Assembly: GCA_030549775.1 (NCBI GenBank)
Contig: CM060172.1
Span: forward strand, 124,237,122 to 124,301,121
Reading direction: 5' to 3'
Origin: Tamarix chinensis
Lineage: Eukaryota > Streptophyta > Magnoliopsida > Caryophyllales > Tamaricaceae
DNA length: 64,000 nucleotides
Shown here piece after piece: positions 11,982 to 24,430 of the stretch. The stretch's first letter is position 1, and every line of letters begins with the position of its first letter. The notes below the pieces were generated by a model. That model had not been told where the DNA came from and made no database searches. It saw only the letters and a program-made list of their open reading frames with translations. A program made the translations under genes and the position numbers.

Positions 11982-14900
11982 TATAACCCCCCATTTTTTG
12001 CAATTAAAATTTCATATAAAAGAGCCAATTACATAAGCTAAAACATTAAAAATACAATGTAGTACCATCATAGTCAATATAACCTCAATTTCCTCTACTA
12101 TTCCTGTAATAAGTGATAAGACTAAAATATTACTCCACTTAAATTAAGAATACCAATCATAAGTAGCATAATAGAGATTATGTTACATATTAACGTTTGT
12201 CCCAACAATATAATATATTAGATAATAGAGTTGCAAATAATAATAGGAAAAAATAGAGAAGAGTCCGAGGAATATACGAATAAAAATATTCTATAACGAA
12301 TATTGGGTAGTCCTGACTCTCAATTCCTATAAAAAAAATCAAGTTGTACATACCATAGGCAGGGGATCATATAATGAAACCTATCAGTACATTGATATTG
12401 AATAAACAGCCACATAACACTACCATACAAAGGCCATATAGAGCACATAGAAGGTAACACATATGATCATAGTGTCACATATCAAGTAGTACATACCATG
12501 GCTAAATGCCATATTCATGCCACAAATCATATAATACCATAGGGCATATGCTCACCACATTAACTTAATTATATCACAACGGTTTCATTAATCCAATTAT
12601 ACCAAGGATATCTCAAGAAGGGGAAGACACCAAACTAAAATTAAGGCCTTTATATAACAACCACTAGAATACCACCAAAAAAATAAAGAATGATGTGTTA
12701 AGATAATTATCAACCAATATACCAAATCCAAATAGTGTACGGAGGAAACTAATTAAACCAACATACCAAACCAAGCAGTATATTGAGGCAACAAACCAAA
12801 ACAATCAATTTAGATCTTCATATAACATTTACTTCCATTTTTAGTTATGGAAGGAGATATAATAATAACTCAGAGACATATAAAGTATATTGATCATACT
12901 AGCGCACTAAAGAGACACAATATCCTCCCACCTTGAAACCTTGAGACGTACAAGTACTCTGCTCATACTAATGTGCCAAGAAAATATAGCATCCTTCCAT
13001 CCTATGACACCTAATCCTTAAATATTGATACCTTTTATAGGGCATGAAGGTCACCTATTCAGTAGACTAGAGCTTTAGTCGAAATGCTAAGGAATCTAAT
13101 GAAACCACCTAAATAAACCAGGGTTCCTACCTTATTTCTAGGATATCGACCCTGAATAGCAACCATTCCCAAATCTCTAGGTCTTCCACTTTAGATATTA
13201 GTATTTTATTCGATGACCACAAATATCATATAATACACATATGATGACCAATCCATACTTAATTATTTTTCCTTATTTTCAATTATTCAAGTTAACTCTA
13301 AGGTCAATAATAGAAACCAAAGTCAACGTCGACACTAAGATCACCTAGGAATCTACTAAGGTCATTCTATGTCCAATTATTCACAGTTTTAGTCATAGTA
13401 ATTCATGAATGGCCAAAATTCCCTAATAGGTTACTTACTCATTAAATTCCCAATTTAATATCAATATGTAATTAGAATTAAATGAAATTCATAGAATAGC
13501 TAAATGATATTAAACCAAAAACTTTAATATGAAATTAAAATCATGGAAAAAATTTTAAAGTGGCAAAATTATCATTTCATTTTTAAAACACAATTAAACC
13601 CATTAAACATATATAACCCTAATTATACATATCTAACATACCATTTTTCATATGCTCCTCATGCTAAACATAATACAACACCTTTTAAAGATACATGCTA
13701 GAAAATTATATAGTTATAGTGAAAAGATAAAAATACCCCTTATAGAATAAAAAAAATTAAATTACTTAAACTATACCTAAACATGCTCAAATCTCAACAC
13801 AACATACATCAAACTTTAAGTAAAGCATATAAGAAATCTAGTGGAAAACTCAAGAATACAAGGAGACTATTAAAAAATGACCAAAATTCTCTTGGATGAA
13901 TCCTCCACAAAACTCATGCATAATTATACACTACCTCCAACTCTATTATGGCTTGGTATTATGAATATATGAAAATACATAAATCTATCATACTCTTACA
14001 TAAAATTTCATGCTCATATACATCATGAAAAATTACTACAAACATGGTGTATTTATATATTTTATGAAATTACAAGAAAAGAATAATTCATAAATAAGCA
14101 CAACAACCAAATCATGTCATGCTAACACATGATATTCATACAATAGTAGGAGCATATGTGATACCTCTTTTCCAAGAAAATAAATGTAAAAATAAAAACA
14201 AAGAAGCACCACAAGTCCTAGATCCCAACTATTATTCCTTCTCCTAAAAAACATAAAACCCAACAAAAATAATTAGAATCTAATACACTAAAAATAATTA
14301 ATAAAATAATAATAATAATAATCAATAGAAGAATTATACCCAACAAGGGATTAGCGTAGCATAAGAAGAAAAGGGAGAAGGAAACTCATGAATTTTCTCC
14401 CAAATCTAACACTTTTATAATTAAGAAAATATAACATGGCTAGATAATGGAGCAACAGAAGAAAAACCAACATAAAAAATAGAGACAAGAGTGAGGAAGG
14501 GTTTCAATTTCTAGCTCAAAAACAAGAGGGGACGTATCAACACGTGGGGAATTCAAGAAAAAAGGAGGATTAAATAGAGAGCTTTATCATCAAAGTTGAA
14601 TGAAATGAAAATGCAAGGCATAAAGGGTATATGGGATCGATAATCAGCATAAGGAGAGAGGGAAAAGCTAACCCAAAGTTGCTTCACAACCACTTGAATG
14701 AGAAAGGTGATGGAAGATGGTATGGTGTGTAAGAGATTGAGTGAGAGGTGAAGTAAGGTAACTATGACCAAAATCTTAGATAAAGGCAATGGTATGAGCA
14801 AACATATGATTCTAAGATGAGGGTAGGTTGAGGAAAGGTCAACAAGGACAAAGGAAGGGCCCACTAAACCAAAATACAATAAAAAAATGTATAAAAAATA

Positions 14901-15137
14901 ATAATGGTCGGCCACTGATTATCTGCCCGACCTCCTAGCCTCCCCGTCTCTACCTCGATGTGTAGTTGTCCAAACCATAACTTTTTTCACCTAATCCATT
15001 TCCAAACTAACCAAATCACACATAATTGAAACATCCAACACATGTCATCCACCTATTATTTTCTAAGATGGGGTTTATGTAACATATCCAGCAGCAATTA
15101 TCTTATTAAATAGGGTTATTGGAAATAGGGTATTACA
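11982..15137 (-). mobile_element. Solo LTR (same family) nested in the outer LTR
   Basis: The ends are TATAACCCCCC at 11982 (TG changed to TA) and GGGTATTACA at 15137. They are flanked by AATAC (11977-11981) and ATTAC (15138-15142), a 5-bp duplication with one mismatch. The sequence after 15143 resumes the outer LTR where 11981 left off. The minus-strand 5' part (15137 back to about 14300) is the pyrimidine-richer leader-like part, as in the other copies. A 120-codon minus-strand frame at 14553-14915 lies in it and has no recognisable domain. The original retrotransposon internal region is gone, as expected after LTR-LTR recombination. Confidence 0.7.
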
Positions 15138-16455
15138 ATTACACCCGATCTTATTAAAGCATAAAGTTAGTACAATAGCCTCCACCACAAAACCAAGGGA
15201 CACTAAGGTATACCTTATTATACAAACACACATAGGCAACACTCAGGTCGTACTAGTGAACAAAGGTAACACAATACCCTCCCGCCTAAGTCACATAATC
15301 CTTAAGTATAAATATCCTTTAAGAAGTCCCAAGAACTAAATAGACTTTATGTAGGGCATTAACTATAGCATTAAGGGACATCAATGAAAGTTAACCAAAC
15401 AAAATTGAAGGTTAAACCTTATCTTTAGGACATATACCCTAAAGAACCATCATTCCCAAACTCAAAATCTTCCACTTTTAGTATTAATATTTTATTGGGT
15501 GTTCACAAAATGTCACATAACACACACACAAACACACAATAGTAATGACTTAACTATTTTCTCGTTAATTCTAATTGTTTAAGTCAACCCTAAGGTCGAC
15601 TATCCAAGCCAACTCAATTGGAATTATTATAGTCCACTATAAGTTAATCTTATCAGTTTATTCATTTATGAGATGTATTTAGTCATAAATGACCAAAATG
15701 AAGATTAAATTATGCCATTAACCTCCATTTTAATACCAAATATTATTAGAATTAAATGAAATTCAAGCCATGGATAAATAACATCAAAATAGGAAATTTA
15801 ACATAAAATGTCAATTCTAAAAAACTAAAGAAATGATAAAACTACCATTTTGCCCCAAAACCACATTAACACCTAAAAAGCATATAAAACCATAAACATA
15901 CACCTCTAGCATACCATATATTACATGTTTTTTATATTTAACATTTCATATCACATACAAGGCATACATGCTGGAAGAATTATAGATTTAATGTGAAATG
16001 ATAAAAATATCCCTAGAGCACATAAAACTTAATTCTAGAATTTTTATGCTTTAACATGATCAAATACAAATATATCATATATGAAACTTTAAGTAAATAT
16101 TTGAAGAATAGAATGGTCAACTCAAAAACATAAGAAAATTTATTAGAAAGGACAATAATGCCTTTAGTCAAGCTATCCTCACAAAGCATGCATAAGTATC
16201 TTACCACAAACAATCACATTCTAGTATGATATCATACATATATTAAAATACATGAAATTAGTATTCCCTTGCACAAAATCACATGTTCTCATACTTAAGG
16301 AAATAAGAACCATACATTGTGCATGCATATATTTTATGAAACTAGAATAAGGCATAAATCACAAGTAAGCATAACATAAAAAACCTTAAACATGCTACGG
16401 TGTCATTTTCACACGCTTAGTAGGAGAATAAGAATTACCTTCTTTCTATAATAAT

Positions 16456-16890
16456 TGTAACATCCTGACACACTGATCGCCGGTAGTTACTATGAATGTG
16501 TTTAGGATTGATTACTAACCCCACATATTAACACGAGTCTTTTTCAACATGTTTTTTTTTATCAACTCACATGCATTTTGGGAAACTTCCCAAGAGGTCA
16601 CCATCCTTAAATTGATCCAAGTCAAGCACACTTAACTATAAAGTTCTTTAAGAATAACTTTTTCAAAAAGAATGTATACCTTATTGATATATATAGTATT
16701 ACCATTCTTTTTAATTCTCCTCTATCCACCACTAAGTTGGGGATATTAAATAGACCTCCACTTAAGAATGTAATATCCTTGTTGCACCTCAACCACTGAC
16801 CATTTCATTATAATCTATCCTAAGAATCATCCCATTAGATGACTGACTGTCTCATTGAAGTTCGGCTTGCAGTTCGGGTTTTACTTTAAT
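16456..16890. mobile_element. Short TG...A insertion inside the outer LTR
   Basis: TGTAACATCCTGACACACTG at 16456 runs to TTGGGGATATTAAA at about 16750, with inverted ends TGTAACATCC / GGGATATTA. A second start-like TGTAATATCC follows at 16772. A related segment (blocks GAAACTTC..AGAGGTCA and AAGTCAAG..CTTAA) lies in the left inverted arm at about 22245-22406 and, inverted, in the right arm at 39605-39765. The type is unclear; a small LTR-derived repeat is most likely. Confidence 0.45.
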
Positions 16891-17365
16891 ATCATTTATA
16901 ATAAACAAAATGGTAGAGAGGTAAGGTGAGGTGACTATGACCGATATCATGGTTAAAGAAAAGAGTGTAAGAAACAATATGATATAAGTTGATATGAGGT
17001 TGGGGGAGGGCTTATAAAGTCAAAGGGTTGACCACCAAAAATTAAATTAGATTAAAAAATTTATGAAAAGTAAAAATTTATAATGCCCGATAAACCGTCA
17101 ATCACCCTCCCACGCCCCTAAAACCGCCCACCCCTGTCTTGATATCCCGATTGTTCGACTCACGCGCCCTAGTTGTCTGTTAAGCCTAAAAATCTATTTT
17201 CTATCATTTTTAATCGAGTTAATCTAATCTTTTTTTAGTTGAACCCAAACACTCCTACAATAACATATTAAACTTATATTATCCACTATCATTTCTATAG
17301 TCAAGTTCATATAATATATCAAGGTACAAATATACTCAAAGAATTTATTGGAAACGAAATATTAC

Positions 17366-17963
17366 AGCCACAATTTTGGAAATCTTCGGAGGTGGGTAAT
17401 CTTAAGTGGAATACTAACGCTTCGGTGGATCTAGAGAACAAGAGGGCAGCGACTGGTGGAATTCTTGGGGATTGGCATGGGCATGTTAAATTCCTATTCT
17501 CGATTCCATTCGAGCTGGGGAAAATAAATGAGGCGGATTCATAGCTATGGAAAAACTAAAAGGAAAAGAAAAAACTATAGCAATGCAATGATGCATTAGA
17601 AACTTTTAATTCCCAATTTCGTAGTACGATCTACCTTTTCAACGTATCACCAAACACCCTGTCAACCGTTAAGGTATAACTAGAGAGAGGGCAGACCAGG
17701 GCCATTCGATTATGTCAGGAGCAATATAGGCTTTTTATGCCATTATCAATGAAAAGTATGAAAAGTATGAAAAGTATGAAAAGTTGTCATCATCATGCAT
17801 GGAGTAAAATACCATCCATCCACCTCTTAATCAATTTGCGAATCATTGGTTTCTGATTAATAGTCCACTTGACCTGACATTAGCATCCTAGTAACTAGCT
17901 AGCTACTGAACTTATTTTATTAGTTATATGTGTATATTATTAGTTTATATATGTATATAAGAT
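17366..17963. other. Spacer between outer LTR and hAT MITE
   Basis: Apart from the RNase H fragment it holds a 10-bp tandem repeat (AAAAGTATGA, about 3.5 units) at 17749-17783. Nothing else is recognisable. Confidence 0.5.
17368..17555 (+). pseudogene. LINE-type RNase H domain fragment
   Basis: An open frame reads W-K-S-S-E-V-G-N-L-K-W-N-T-N-A-S-V-D, then R-A-A-T-G-G-I-L-G-D-W-H-G-H, F-S-I-P-F-E and I-N-E-A-D-S before a TAG. This is the pattern of the RNase H-like domain at the end of plant LINE ORF2 and related proteins (W.PP..G.LK.NTDGS......AG.GG..RD..G....F........E). The first catalytic Asp of the NTDGS motif reads Asn here, so it would be inactive. Only the front of the domain remains. 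Confidence 0.6.
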
Positions 17964-17971
17964 ATTGAAAG

Positions 17972-18637
17972 TAGGGTCGTTCATGTTATCCGATATCTAC
18001 TTATCTAATCCAATATCCAAAGCAATCAGATCCAAAAAATAAATAACCAATTAGATTTTTTTTTAAATTAAATATTCGATCCGGTCAATAAAAAGTCAAA
18101 CAAACTAGATATCCGATCCAACAAATACAAATAATATCCAATCCAAAGAAAATTATTTATATATTTTTTTATAAATTTTTATTTTATATATAATTATATA
18201 TAAATAAATTTAGATGTGTGTGTGTGTATAATTTTTACCTACTTGATTTAGTATCTGGGCTAAAATTTAATTTAGTTGAAATTATATTTTTAATATAAGC
18301 CCTTTTTAGATCTAATAAAATTCAATTAAATATAATAATGTAGCAGCTTTAATTTTAGCTTTAACATCTGATATTTGTTAAGCAAGTCAGATATTTGCTG
18401 AACAGATATGATGTTTGCTCAGTAGATTGGATAATATCAAATATATTTGTGATTAGGTAGTTTTTTTTATATTTAAAATTTTATTTAGATAATATCGGTT
18501 ATATTCGATATCTAGTCAGAAAATTCAGATATCCGAAGTTTTAAATCAAATAGCAAATATTATTTTTAGATATCCAAAATTTCAAATATCCAATTAAATA
18601 TCCGAAATTTTGGATATTTGAACCATGAACGGCCCTA
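17972..18637. mobile_element. hAT-type MITE, 666 bp, perfect 8-bp target duplication
   Basis: Terminal inverted repeats are TAGGGTCGTTCATG and TAGGGCCGTTCATG (other strand). They are flanked on both sides by ATTGAAAG (17964-17971 and 18638-18645). The interior is AT-rich with scattered GATATCCGATC-like words and has no coding potential. A truncated relative is at 36584-36926. Confidence 0.9.
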
Positions 18638-18704
18638 ATTGAAAGGCACCTACTAAGTGCTAAATATTCCAAAAATCGTGACCGGGGGAAAATCAAAATA
18701 TTTT

Positions 18705-18832
18705 CCCTAATGAAGCCTTATATACAAGTACGCCATCCAAGAAAAATTGCTATCGTGCTTGTTCTTTCATTTTATTCATTTCATTAATAAGCATGTCCTC
18801 TAAAAGAATTATTTTTGAAAAAAAAATTATTA
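18705..18832 (+). repeat. ~130-bp direct repeat, copy A
   Basis: CCCTAATGAAGCCTTATA and the following bases, up to the run after TTATTTTTGAAAA, recur in the same orientation at 41071-41200 with only a few differences. The two copies frame the whole MULE locus. See copy B. Confidence 0.85.
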
Positions 18833-18977
18833 TATCTGTATTATAATGACTGATGCTACATATTTGAAGAATAAATTTTAAATTATTAATTTTTTAAAGT
18901 ATAATATATAATGCTATAAAAATATAATAATTATATCTGCATTAAAAAATGTTATTATAACATTATTTTTTTATATT

Positions 18978-18983
<6 letters not shown>

Positions 18984-19016
<33 letters not shown>
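18984..19016. repeat. (AT)n microsatellite
   Basis: About 16 AT units in AT-rich spacer. Confidence 0.9.
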
Positions 19017-19021
<5 letters not shown>

Positions 19022-19280
19022 TGCATTAATAGTAAAAATTTATTTTCGAAATACATAGCGACAATCTTTTCAATACAAATGGAGTATAATACTCAACTTT
19101 TTTTTATTAACAAATCAATTTAATCAATGATAACCAACATTGAATGAAAAATGTAAATCGAATTCCTATTAATATACTCGGCATCAATCAAAACCCGATG
19201 GTTGGGTCAAAACAAAGCAACAATAGAACAAAAAAAACAGATAACGGACCTAAAAAATCACCTAAAACATATCTTCAAAT

Positions 19281-19794
19281 TAGGAATGACTATCAGATAA
19301 GTTTTATTTGAAATACAAAGGATTTTATAGAAACTAATATGGAGGAAGGGAAAAATATACGTCAAATTTAGGTATAGATATGAATAAGAGATCATAAAAT
19401 TTATATCCTTATTCATATTAGTACTTGTATCCATTTTTATATTTATCTATACTTGTACCTGCATCAATTTATCGGATATAAAATTACATTTTTATCCTTC
19501 ATTTATATAAATTTCAATATATTTGTTAAGGCTAAAAGTAAAAATATAATTAAACCCTAACAATCTAAGTGTATAATTCTAACATTAAATAGTTTTTTAT
19601 TTTAAATTCAATGGGTTTTACTCGAAATCTAATGAATATATAAACGTATATGAAACAAACGAATATAGATATGGATAAAAAAGAGGAGAAAAATATCTGT
19701 CGAATTTAAATACGGATATAGGTATATGTTTCTTTATGAGATTTGGATAATGGATAGGGGATATCTGATCCATACCCGACCTGTTGCCATCCTT
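19281..19794. mobile_element. Possible hAT-like MITE, degenerate
   Basis: The left end is TAGGAATGACTATCAGAT and the right end, on the other strand, is GGATGGCAACAGGTCGGGTA. The second is the common plant 'GGGATGGCAACGGGT' end of non-autonomous hAT elements. The interior has paired GATATGGATA/TATCCATT words. A clean target duplication was not found. A 77-codon minus frame and a 60-codon plus frame at its right edge are not supported as genes. Confidence 0.35.
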
Positions 19795-20289
19795 TTCCCA
19801 AATCATAACTAATTCAAAAACCTTCAAAATGAAACTCCAATATGAAAGCAAGTGTGAAGACGATATTTCTCACGCATCATTCCCCAAAACCAAAATCAAT
19901 TCATTTGAGACCATCGATCTAGCAAATCAAAGAAAAAATTGGTCGATAACCAACACCTTGATCTGAACAACCGAAAACATAAACTATTTGAATCTAGTTA
20001 AATATTATGACTTTTAGTTAAGGTTATGATGCACTCTTCATTTTTTATGTTTAAGACAAGCATATTTCGTATCTTCGATGTTCTTTGAGCCTCCTTCTCC
20101 TCCTCTTTAAATCCCTTTGGTGAATGAGAGGTAACTCCTCTTCTCTTAATGCATAGCAATTTATACTATGCAACATTGCAACCTATTATATGATCTAGCA
20201 CTATGCGATAGATACTACAATACTTTATTTCTTTAAAAAATTCTTCTAATTAATTTATTTTAATTTTTATTTCTTAAAAACACACCATA

Positions 20290-21480
20290 ATGTTTTTAAA
20301 ATTTTTCTTTATAAATAAATATCCATATTAATATATTTTTGATAAAAAAAAATTAGCAAAAAAATTAGTACATTAGTGGTAAAAGATTAGTTTTAAGTAT
20401 AATAATGGCAAAATAAAATGAAATTGTCTTGCTAGAGAAAAATTAATATAATAATGATGAAATATCAATTTTAAATAGAAAAAAGGGAAATATTAACTCG
20501 CTAATGAAAAATTAGTACGTCTGTAGTGAAAGATAAATATATTAATGGTGAAAGATCTATTTAAGTAGAATAGTAATGGTAAAAAAAATAGTATATTAGT
20601 AGTAAAAATTAAGGACATTAATGATGAATGATTAACATATTAGTAGTGAAAGATAAGTGCCATAATGATGAAAACTTTTACTTTATAAATAGAGATCCAT
20701 ATTAATATATTTTTGATAAACAAAAAATTAGTCAAAATTGGTACATGAGTGAATAAAGATTAGTTTTAAGTAGAACAATGGTGAAAAATTATTTTGCTAG
20801 TAAAAATTTAATATATTAGTGGTAAAATATTAGGTTTAAGTAGAAGAATAGGGAAATATAAGCCTGCTAGTGAAAAATCAATACACTCATAGTGAAATAT
20901 CAATATATTAGTGCTAAAAGATCAATTTTAAGTAGAATAGTAATGATAAAAGATCAATATCAATAAATTAGTGGTGAAATATTACTACATTAATGATGAA
21001 AATTTAATACATAAGTGGTGAAAATCCAATACATTAGTAGTGAAAAGTCAATGCTTTAATAGTGAAAAATTAGTACATTAATGGTGAAAGGTTGATTTTA
21101 AGAAGATGAATAGGATAATATCAACCCGTTGGTGAAAATTTGGTACATTAGGGTAAAAGATCAATTTAAGTAGAATAATGGTAAATTATTAATTTGTTGG
21201 GAAAAAATTAACACATTAGTGATGAAAGATTGGTATATTAGTGGTATAATATTAATACCTTAGTTGCAAAAGATTAGTACATTCGCCATTAAAGATCAAT
21301 TTTAAGAAAAATAATGGTGAAAAGGCAACACATTAGTGGCAACAAATTAGTATATTAGTGATGAAAAATGAATATATTAATAAAAAAATGATTATTTTTT
21401 AAGTAGAATAGTAATAGTAATGAAAGATTAGTTTACTCGTGGAAAATTAGTTCAATGATGGTAAAATATTAGTTTATCAG
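20290..21480. repeat. Imperfect 28-30-bp repeats with a ~370-bp higher-order period
   Basis: Variants of ACATTAGTGGTGAAAGAT and TTTTAAGTAGAATAATGG recur every ~28-30 bp. A larger unit containing TCCATATTAATATATTTTTG starts near 20320 and again near 20690. The right-hand part (from 20943) is duplicated in inverted orientation at 40530-41070. Confidence 0.7.
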
Positions 21481-22418
21481 TTATAAAAGATACTTAAATG
21501 TATGATAATCTATATACACACACACACACACACTTAAATGTATGATAATATATATATAATTATGGTGAAAGATGTATACAATATATTTTTTTAATTAAAA
21601 GTATATCAATATGGGTATTGATTTATAGAGAAATTTTCAAAAAAATTTATGTTATACATTTTTTAAATGATCCTAGTAAGAGATATTTTATTTTATTTTA
21701 TTTTTATAATTATAATGATGTCTGCAGGCTACACATATCTCCAATGTATAAATGATCATGTGGTATAGGTATTGTCCGTCAATAGCTGGATTGATTTTCT
21801 TGTTGTTGTTTGTGTTAACTTTTTCCAACATTTAATAAGAACAAATTGGTAATTACTCTATCCATATCTATCATTAAGTTTTTTTATAAAAAAATTATTT
21901 TAGAAAAGTCAAAGCTTACTTTTCATATTTACCATCACTTTTTTTCAATACATAAATGCTTTGTTATTTTTCAATGAAGAGTGTAAATATAATTTTAAAA
22001 CTACTTTTATTACTTCCTTAAAAAGTATGCAAAGTCTTAGCATAATTTTTTTTATACAGAGGGAGTAGTAACTTTTTAGAGTTATTTAATACATGGGCAT
22101 TATTACAAAATGACCTACATTTTAAATCAATTGAAACACCTAGTTACACTGACCCATGATATTTATTAAAAGCGCTTTTAAGATTGATGACCGACTCTAC
22201 TGATCAACATAAATATTTTTAAGGATATTTTTTTATCAACTTATAAGTATCCCGAGAAACTTCTAAGAGGTCATCTTCTCTTAAATTGTTAAAAGTCAAG
22301 TATGTTTAATCGTAAAGTTTTGTAATGATAAGTTCCTCAAAAGAAATGTATAAGTTTTATCAATCACTTTAAACCTTCACTATCTACTACTAATTTAGAA
22401 ATATTACATCAATGGTAG

Positions 22419-22420
<2 letters not shown>

Positions 22421-22455
<35 letters not shown>
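22421..22455. repeat. (AT)n microsatellite in left arm
   Basis: About 17 AT units here; the right arm has only a short TATATATA at 39578-39587, so the microsatellite length differs between the otherwise near-identical arms. Confidence 0.9.
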
Positions 22456-22460
<5 letters not shown>

Positions 22461-22814
22461 TCATATTATTTAAAAGAGTGCAAATGCGTTCATTACCCCT
22501 CTTAAACTTGCAAAGAATAAGAGAGGAACATTTTCTTCGCCTAAATTTGTTAATTTTATCTAATCTTAAAAACCTAAAAATAAAATTAATGAATGAGCTT
22601 CAATGATGATGATGATGATCATCATCATCAGCATAATAGATATGGTTTTATTTTCCTACTTTTTGCTACTTGTTTGCATAAGTTCTGAATTTTATTGATA
22701 TGGTCTAAAAATACAATGAGGAAAAGATGGTATAATTATGGTTTTTAAAAAGGTATTGTTATATAGAAAACAGATTTTTACTCCGTGGAAAACAATTTTC
22801 GAAAGTAACCTTAA

Positions 22815-22990
22815 CATCGGTGATTTTTTCCGAAGCCACTCATCAGCATCGGCGATTTCAGCCGAAACAATGGACGAGATTCGGCAATTTTTACTGAAAC
22901 TGGCCCAGGCCATCGGCAATTATTGCCGAAACCAAGCCAGCCCATCGGCAATAACTGCCGATTCACCAATTATTATTATTATTTTTTCAA
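22815..22990. repeat. TCGGCA...TGCCGA palindrome cluster (left)
   Basis: Several near-palindromes of the form TCGGCAATTATTGCCGA occur within 170 bp: ATCGGCGATTTCAGCCGAAA, ATTCGGCAATTTTTACTGAA, ATCGGCAATTATTGCCGAAA, ATCGGCAATAACTGCCGATT and TTTCGGCTGAAA. The same motif recurs in the tandem repeats 23160-24300, in the right arm (39055-39180) and upstream of the PMD gene (32800-33020). It is likely a protein-binding subterminal repeat. Confidence 0.7.
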
Positions 22991-23237
22991 TTTCGGCTGA
23001 AAAGTTTGTAAATAATTATTATTTATAATTAAAAAAATTAGAATTTATATAAATATTTGATACAAAAATTTAAATTAACATATTTATAATTAAAAAAAAT
23101 ATAAGATAAGTTTAGTTATATATATGTATTAATGTGGTTTGGTTCGGCATTTTCAGCCGAATGTTACCTAAATCATAGGCAATGATTGGTCGATCCATCT
23201 CTATCATGAATAGTTGGTCATACTCAATAATTTCTAT

Positions 23238-24430
23238 GTATCGGCTATAATTGCCTATACCTATCACTCCAATTTTTTTTTCTTTCAGCAATATTGAAAT
23301 AACTTTTTTTTATAATTTAAAATATTCATAATCTAGATGTATAATTTAAATATTTTGTACAAAAATATAAATTAATATATTTACAATGAAATAAAAAAAT
23401 TCATTAAATAACTTTAATTAAACTTATAAATTTATGCATATTATAGGAAGAGAAAAAATATATAAAAAAAAAATTTATGACTCCGTATATTCGGCAAAGA
23501 TTGTCGAACATAATATAAATCAGCAATAATTGGTCGATCAATCTCTATCATGAATAGTTGGCCATCCTCAATAATTTCTATATATCGGCTATAATTGCCG
23601 ATGCCTAGCAACCCCATTTTTTTTTCTTTCAGCAATTTTAAAATAATTTTTATTTATAATTTAAAATATTCATAATCTAGATGTATAATTTAAATATTTT
23701 GTACAATATAATTTAATATATTTACATTGAAATAAAAAAATTCATTAAATAACTTTAATTAAACTTATAAATTTATGCATATTATAGGAAGAGAAAAAAT
23801 ATATAAAAAAAAATTATGACCCCATATCTTTGGCAAAGATTGCGGAACCTAATATAAATCAGCAATAATTGCCGACCCATCTCTATCATGAATAGTTGGT
23901 TCCATCCTCAATAATTTCTATATATCGGCTATAATTGCCGATGCCTAGCACCCCAATTTTTTTTTCTTTCAGTAATTTTGAAATATTTTTTATTTATAAG
24001 TTAAAAAATTCATAATCTAGATGTATAATTTAAATATTTTGTACAAAAATATAAATTAATATATTTACAATGAAATAAAAAAATTCATTAAATAACTTTA
24101 ATTAAACTTATAAATTTATACATATTATAGGAAGAGAAAAAATATAAAAAAAAAATTATGACCCCATATCTTCGGCAAAGATTGCCGAACCTAATATAAA
24201 TCAGCAATAATTGCCGACCCATCTCTATCATAAATAGTTGGCTCCATCCTCAATAATTTCTATATATCGGCTATAATTGCCGATGCCTAGCACCCCAATT
24301 TTTTTTTTCTTTCAGTAATTTTGAAATAATTTTTATTTATAATTAAAAAAATTCATAATCTAGTTGTATAATTTAAATATTTTGTACAAAAATATAAATT
24401 AACATATTTACAATCAAATAAAAAAATTCA
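23238..24430. repeat. ~340-bp tandem repeat (left array, about 3.5 units)
   Basis: Units start at the word CGGCTATAATTGCC near 23227, 23585, 23933 and 24267. Each contains TTTTTTTCTTTCAG, ATTCATAATCTAGATGTATA, AAACTTATAAATTTATGCAT and GGCAAAGATTGCCGAAC-like palindromes. The right arm has three unit starts in inverted orientation (38097-38790). The array carries on past the end of the inverted duplication, so the last unit(s) are left-only. Confidence 0.8.

Larger units (their letters stand above)
11049..17366 (-). mobile_element. Long LTR (TGTAA...TTACA family), outer copy with nested insertions
   Basis: On the minus strand it runs from TGTAATATTTCG (ends 17366) to GGATGTTACA (11049). Similarity to the complete solo LTR at 43800-47964 is in two pieces, 11049-11981 and 15143-17366, because another copy of the family is inserted at 11982-15137. 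A further short insertion lies at about 16456-16890. Shared blocks with the other copies include the CTAATCCTTAA(G/A) segment and the repeated 'GTAGTGCACTAAGGCAACTA' motif near 11740-11890. No matching target duplication was found outside (ATATA against GCCAC), so it may be recombined or truncated. Confidence 0.65.
20943..23930 (+). repeat. Left arm of ~3-kb inverted duplication
   Basis: The arm (2988 bp) matches the reverse complement of 38097-41070 (2974 bp) with only scattered differences, e.g. GCGCTTTT against GCACTTTT near 22175, plus microsatellite length changes. Matching positions sum to 62013 at the outer edge and 62027 at the inner edge, so indels are few. It holds part of the 28-30-bp repeats, an LTR-like scrap (22245-22406), a (GAT)n(ATC)n palindrome at 22605-22632, a CGGCAA palindrome cluster, and the first two-plus units of a ~340-bp tandem repeat. 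The 96-codon frame at 22738-23028 crosses palindromes and is not a gene. Confidence 0.9.

Noticed and set aside
22738..23028. 96-codon frame in the left arm and its mirror at 39024-39333
   Set aside because: It is built from CGGCAA palindromes, is open on both strands and has no domain.
23238..24430. Repeat arrays as a CRISPR
   Set aside because: Units are ~340 bp without spacers, in plant transposon DNA.
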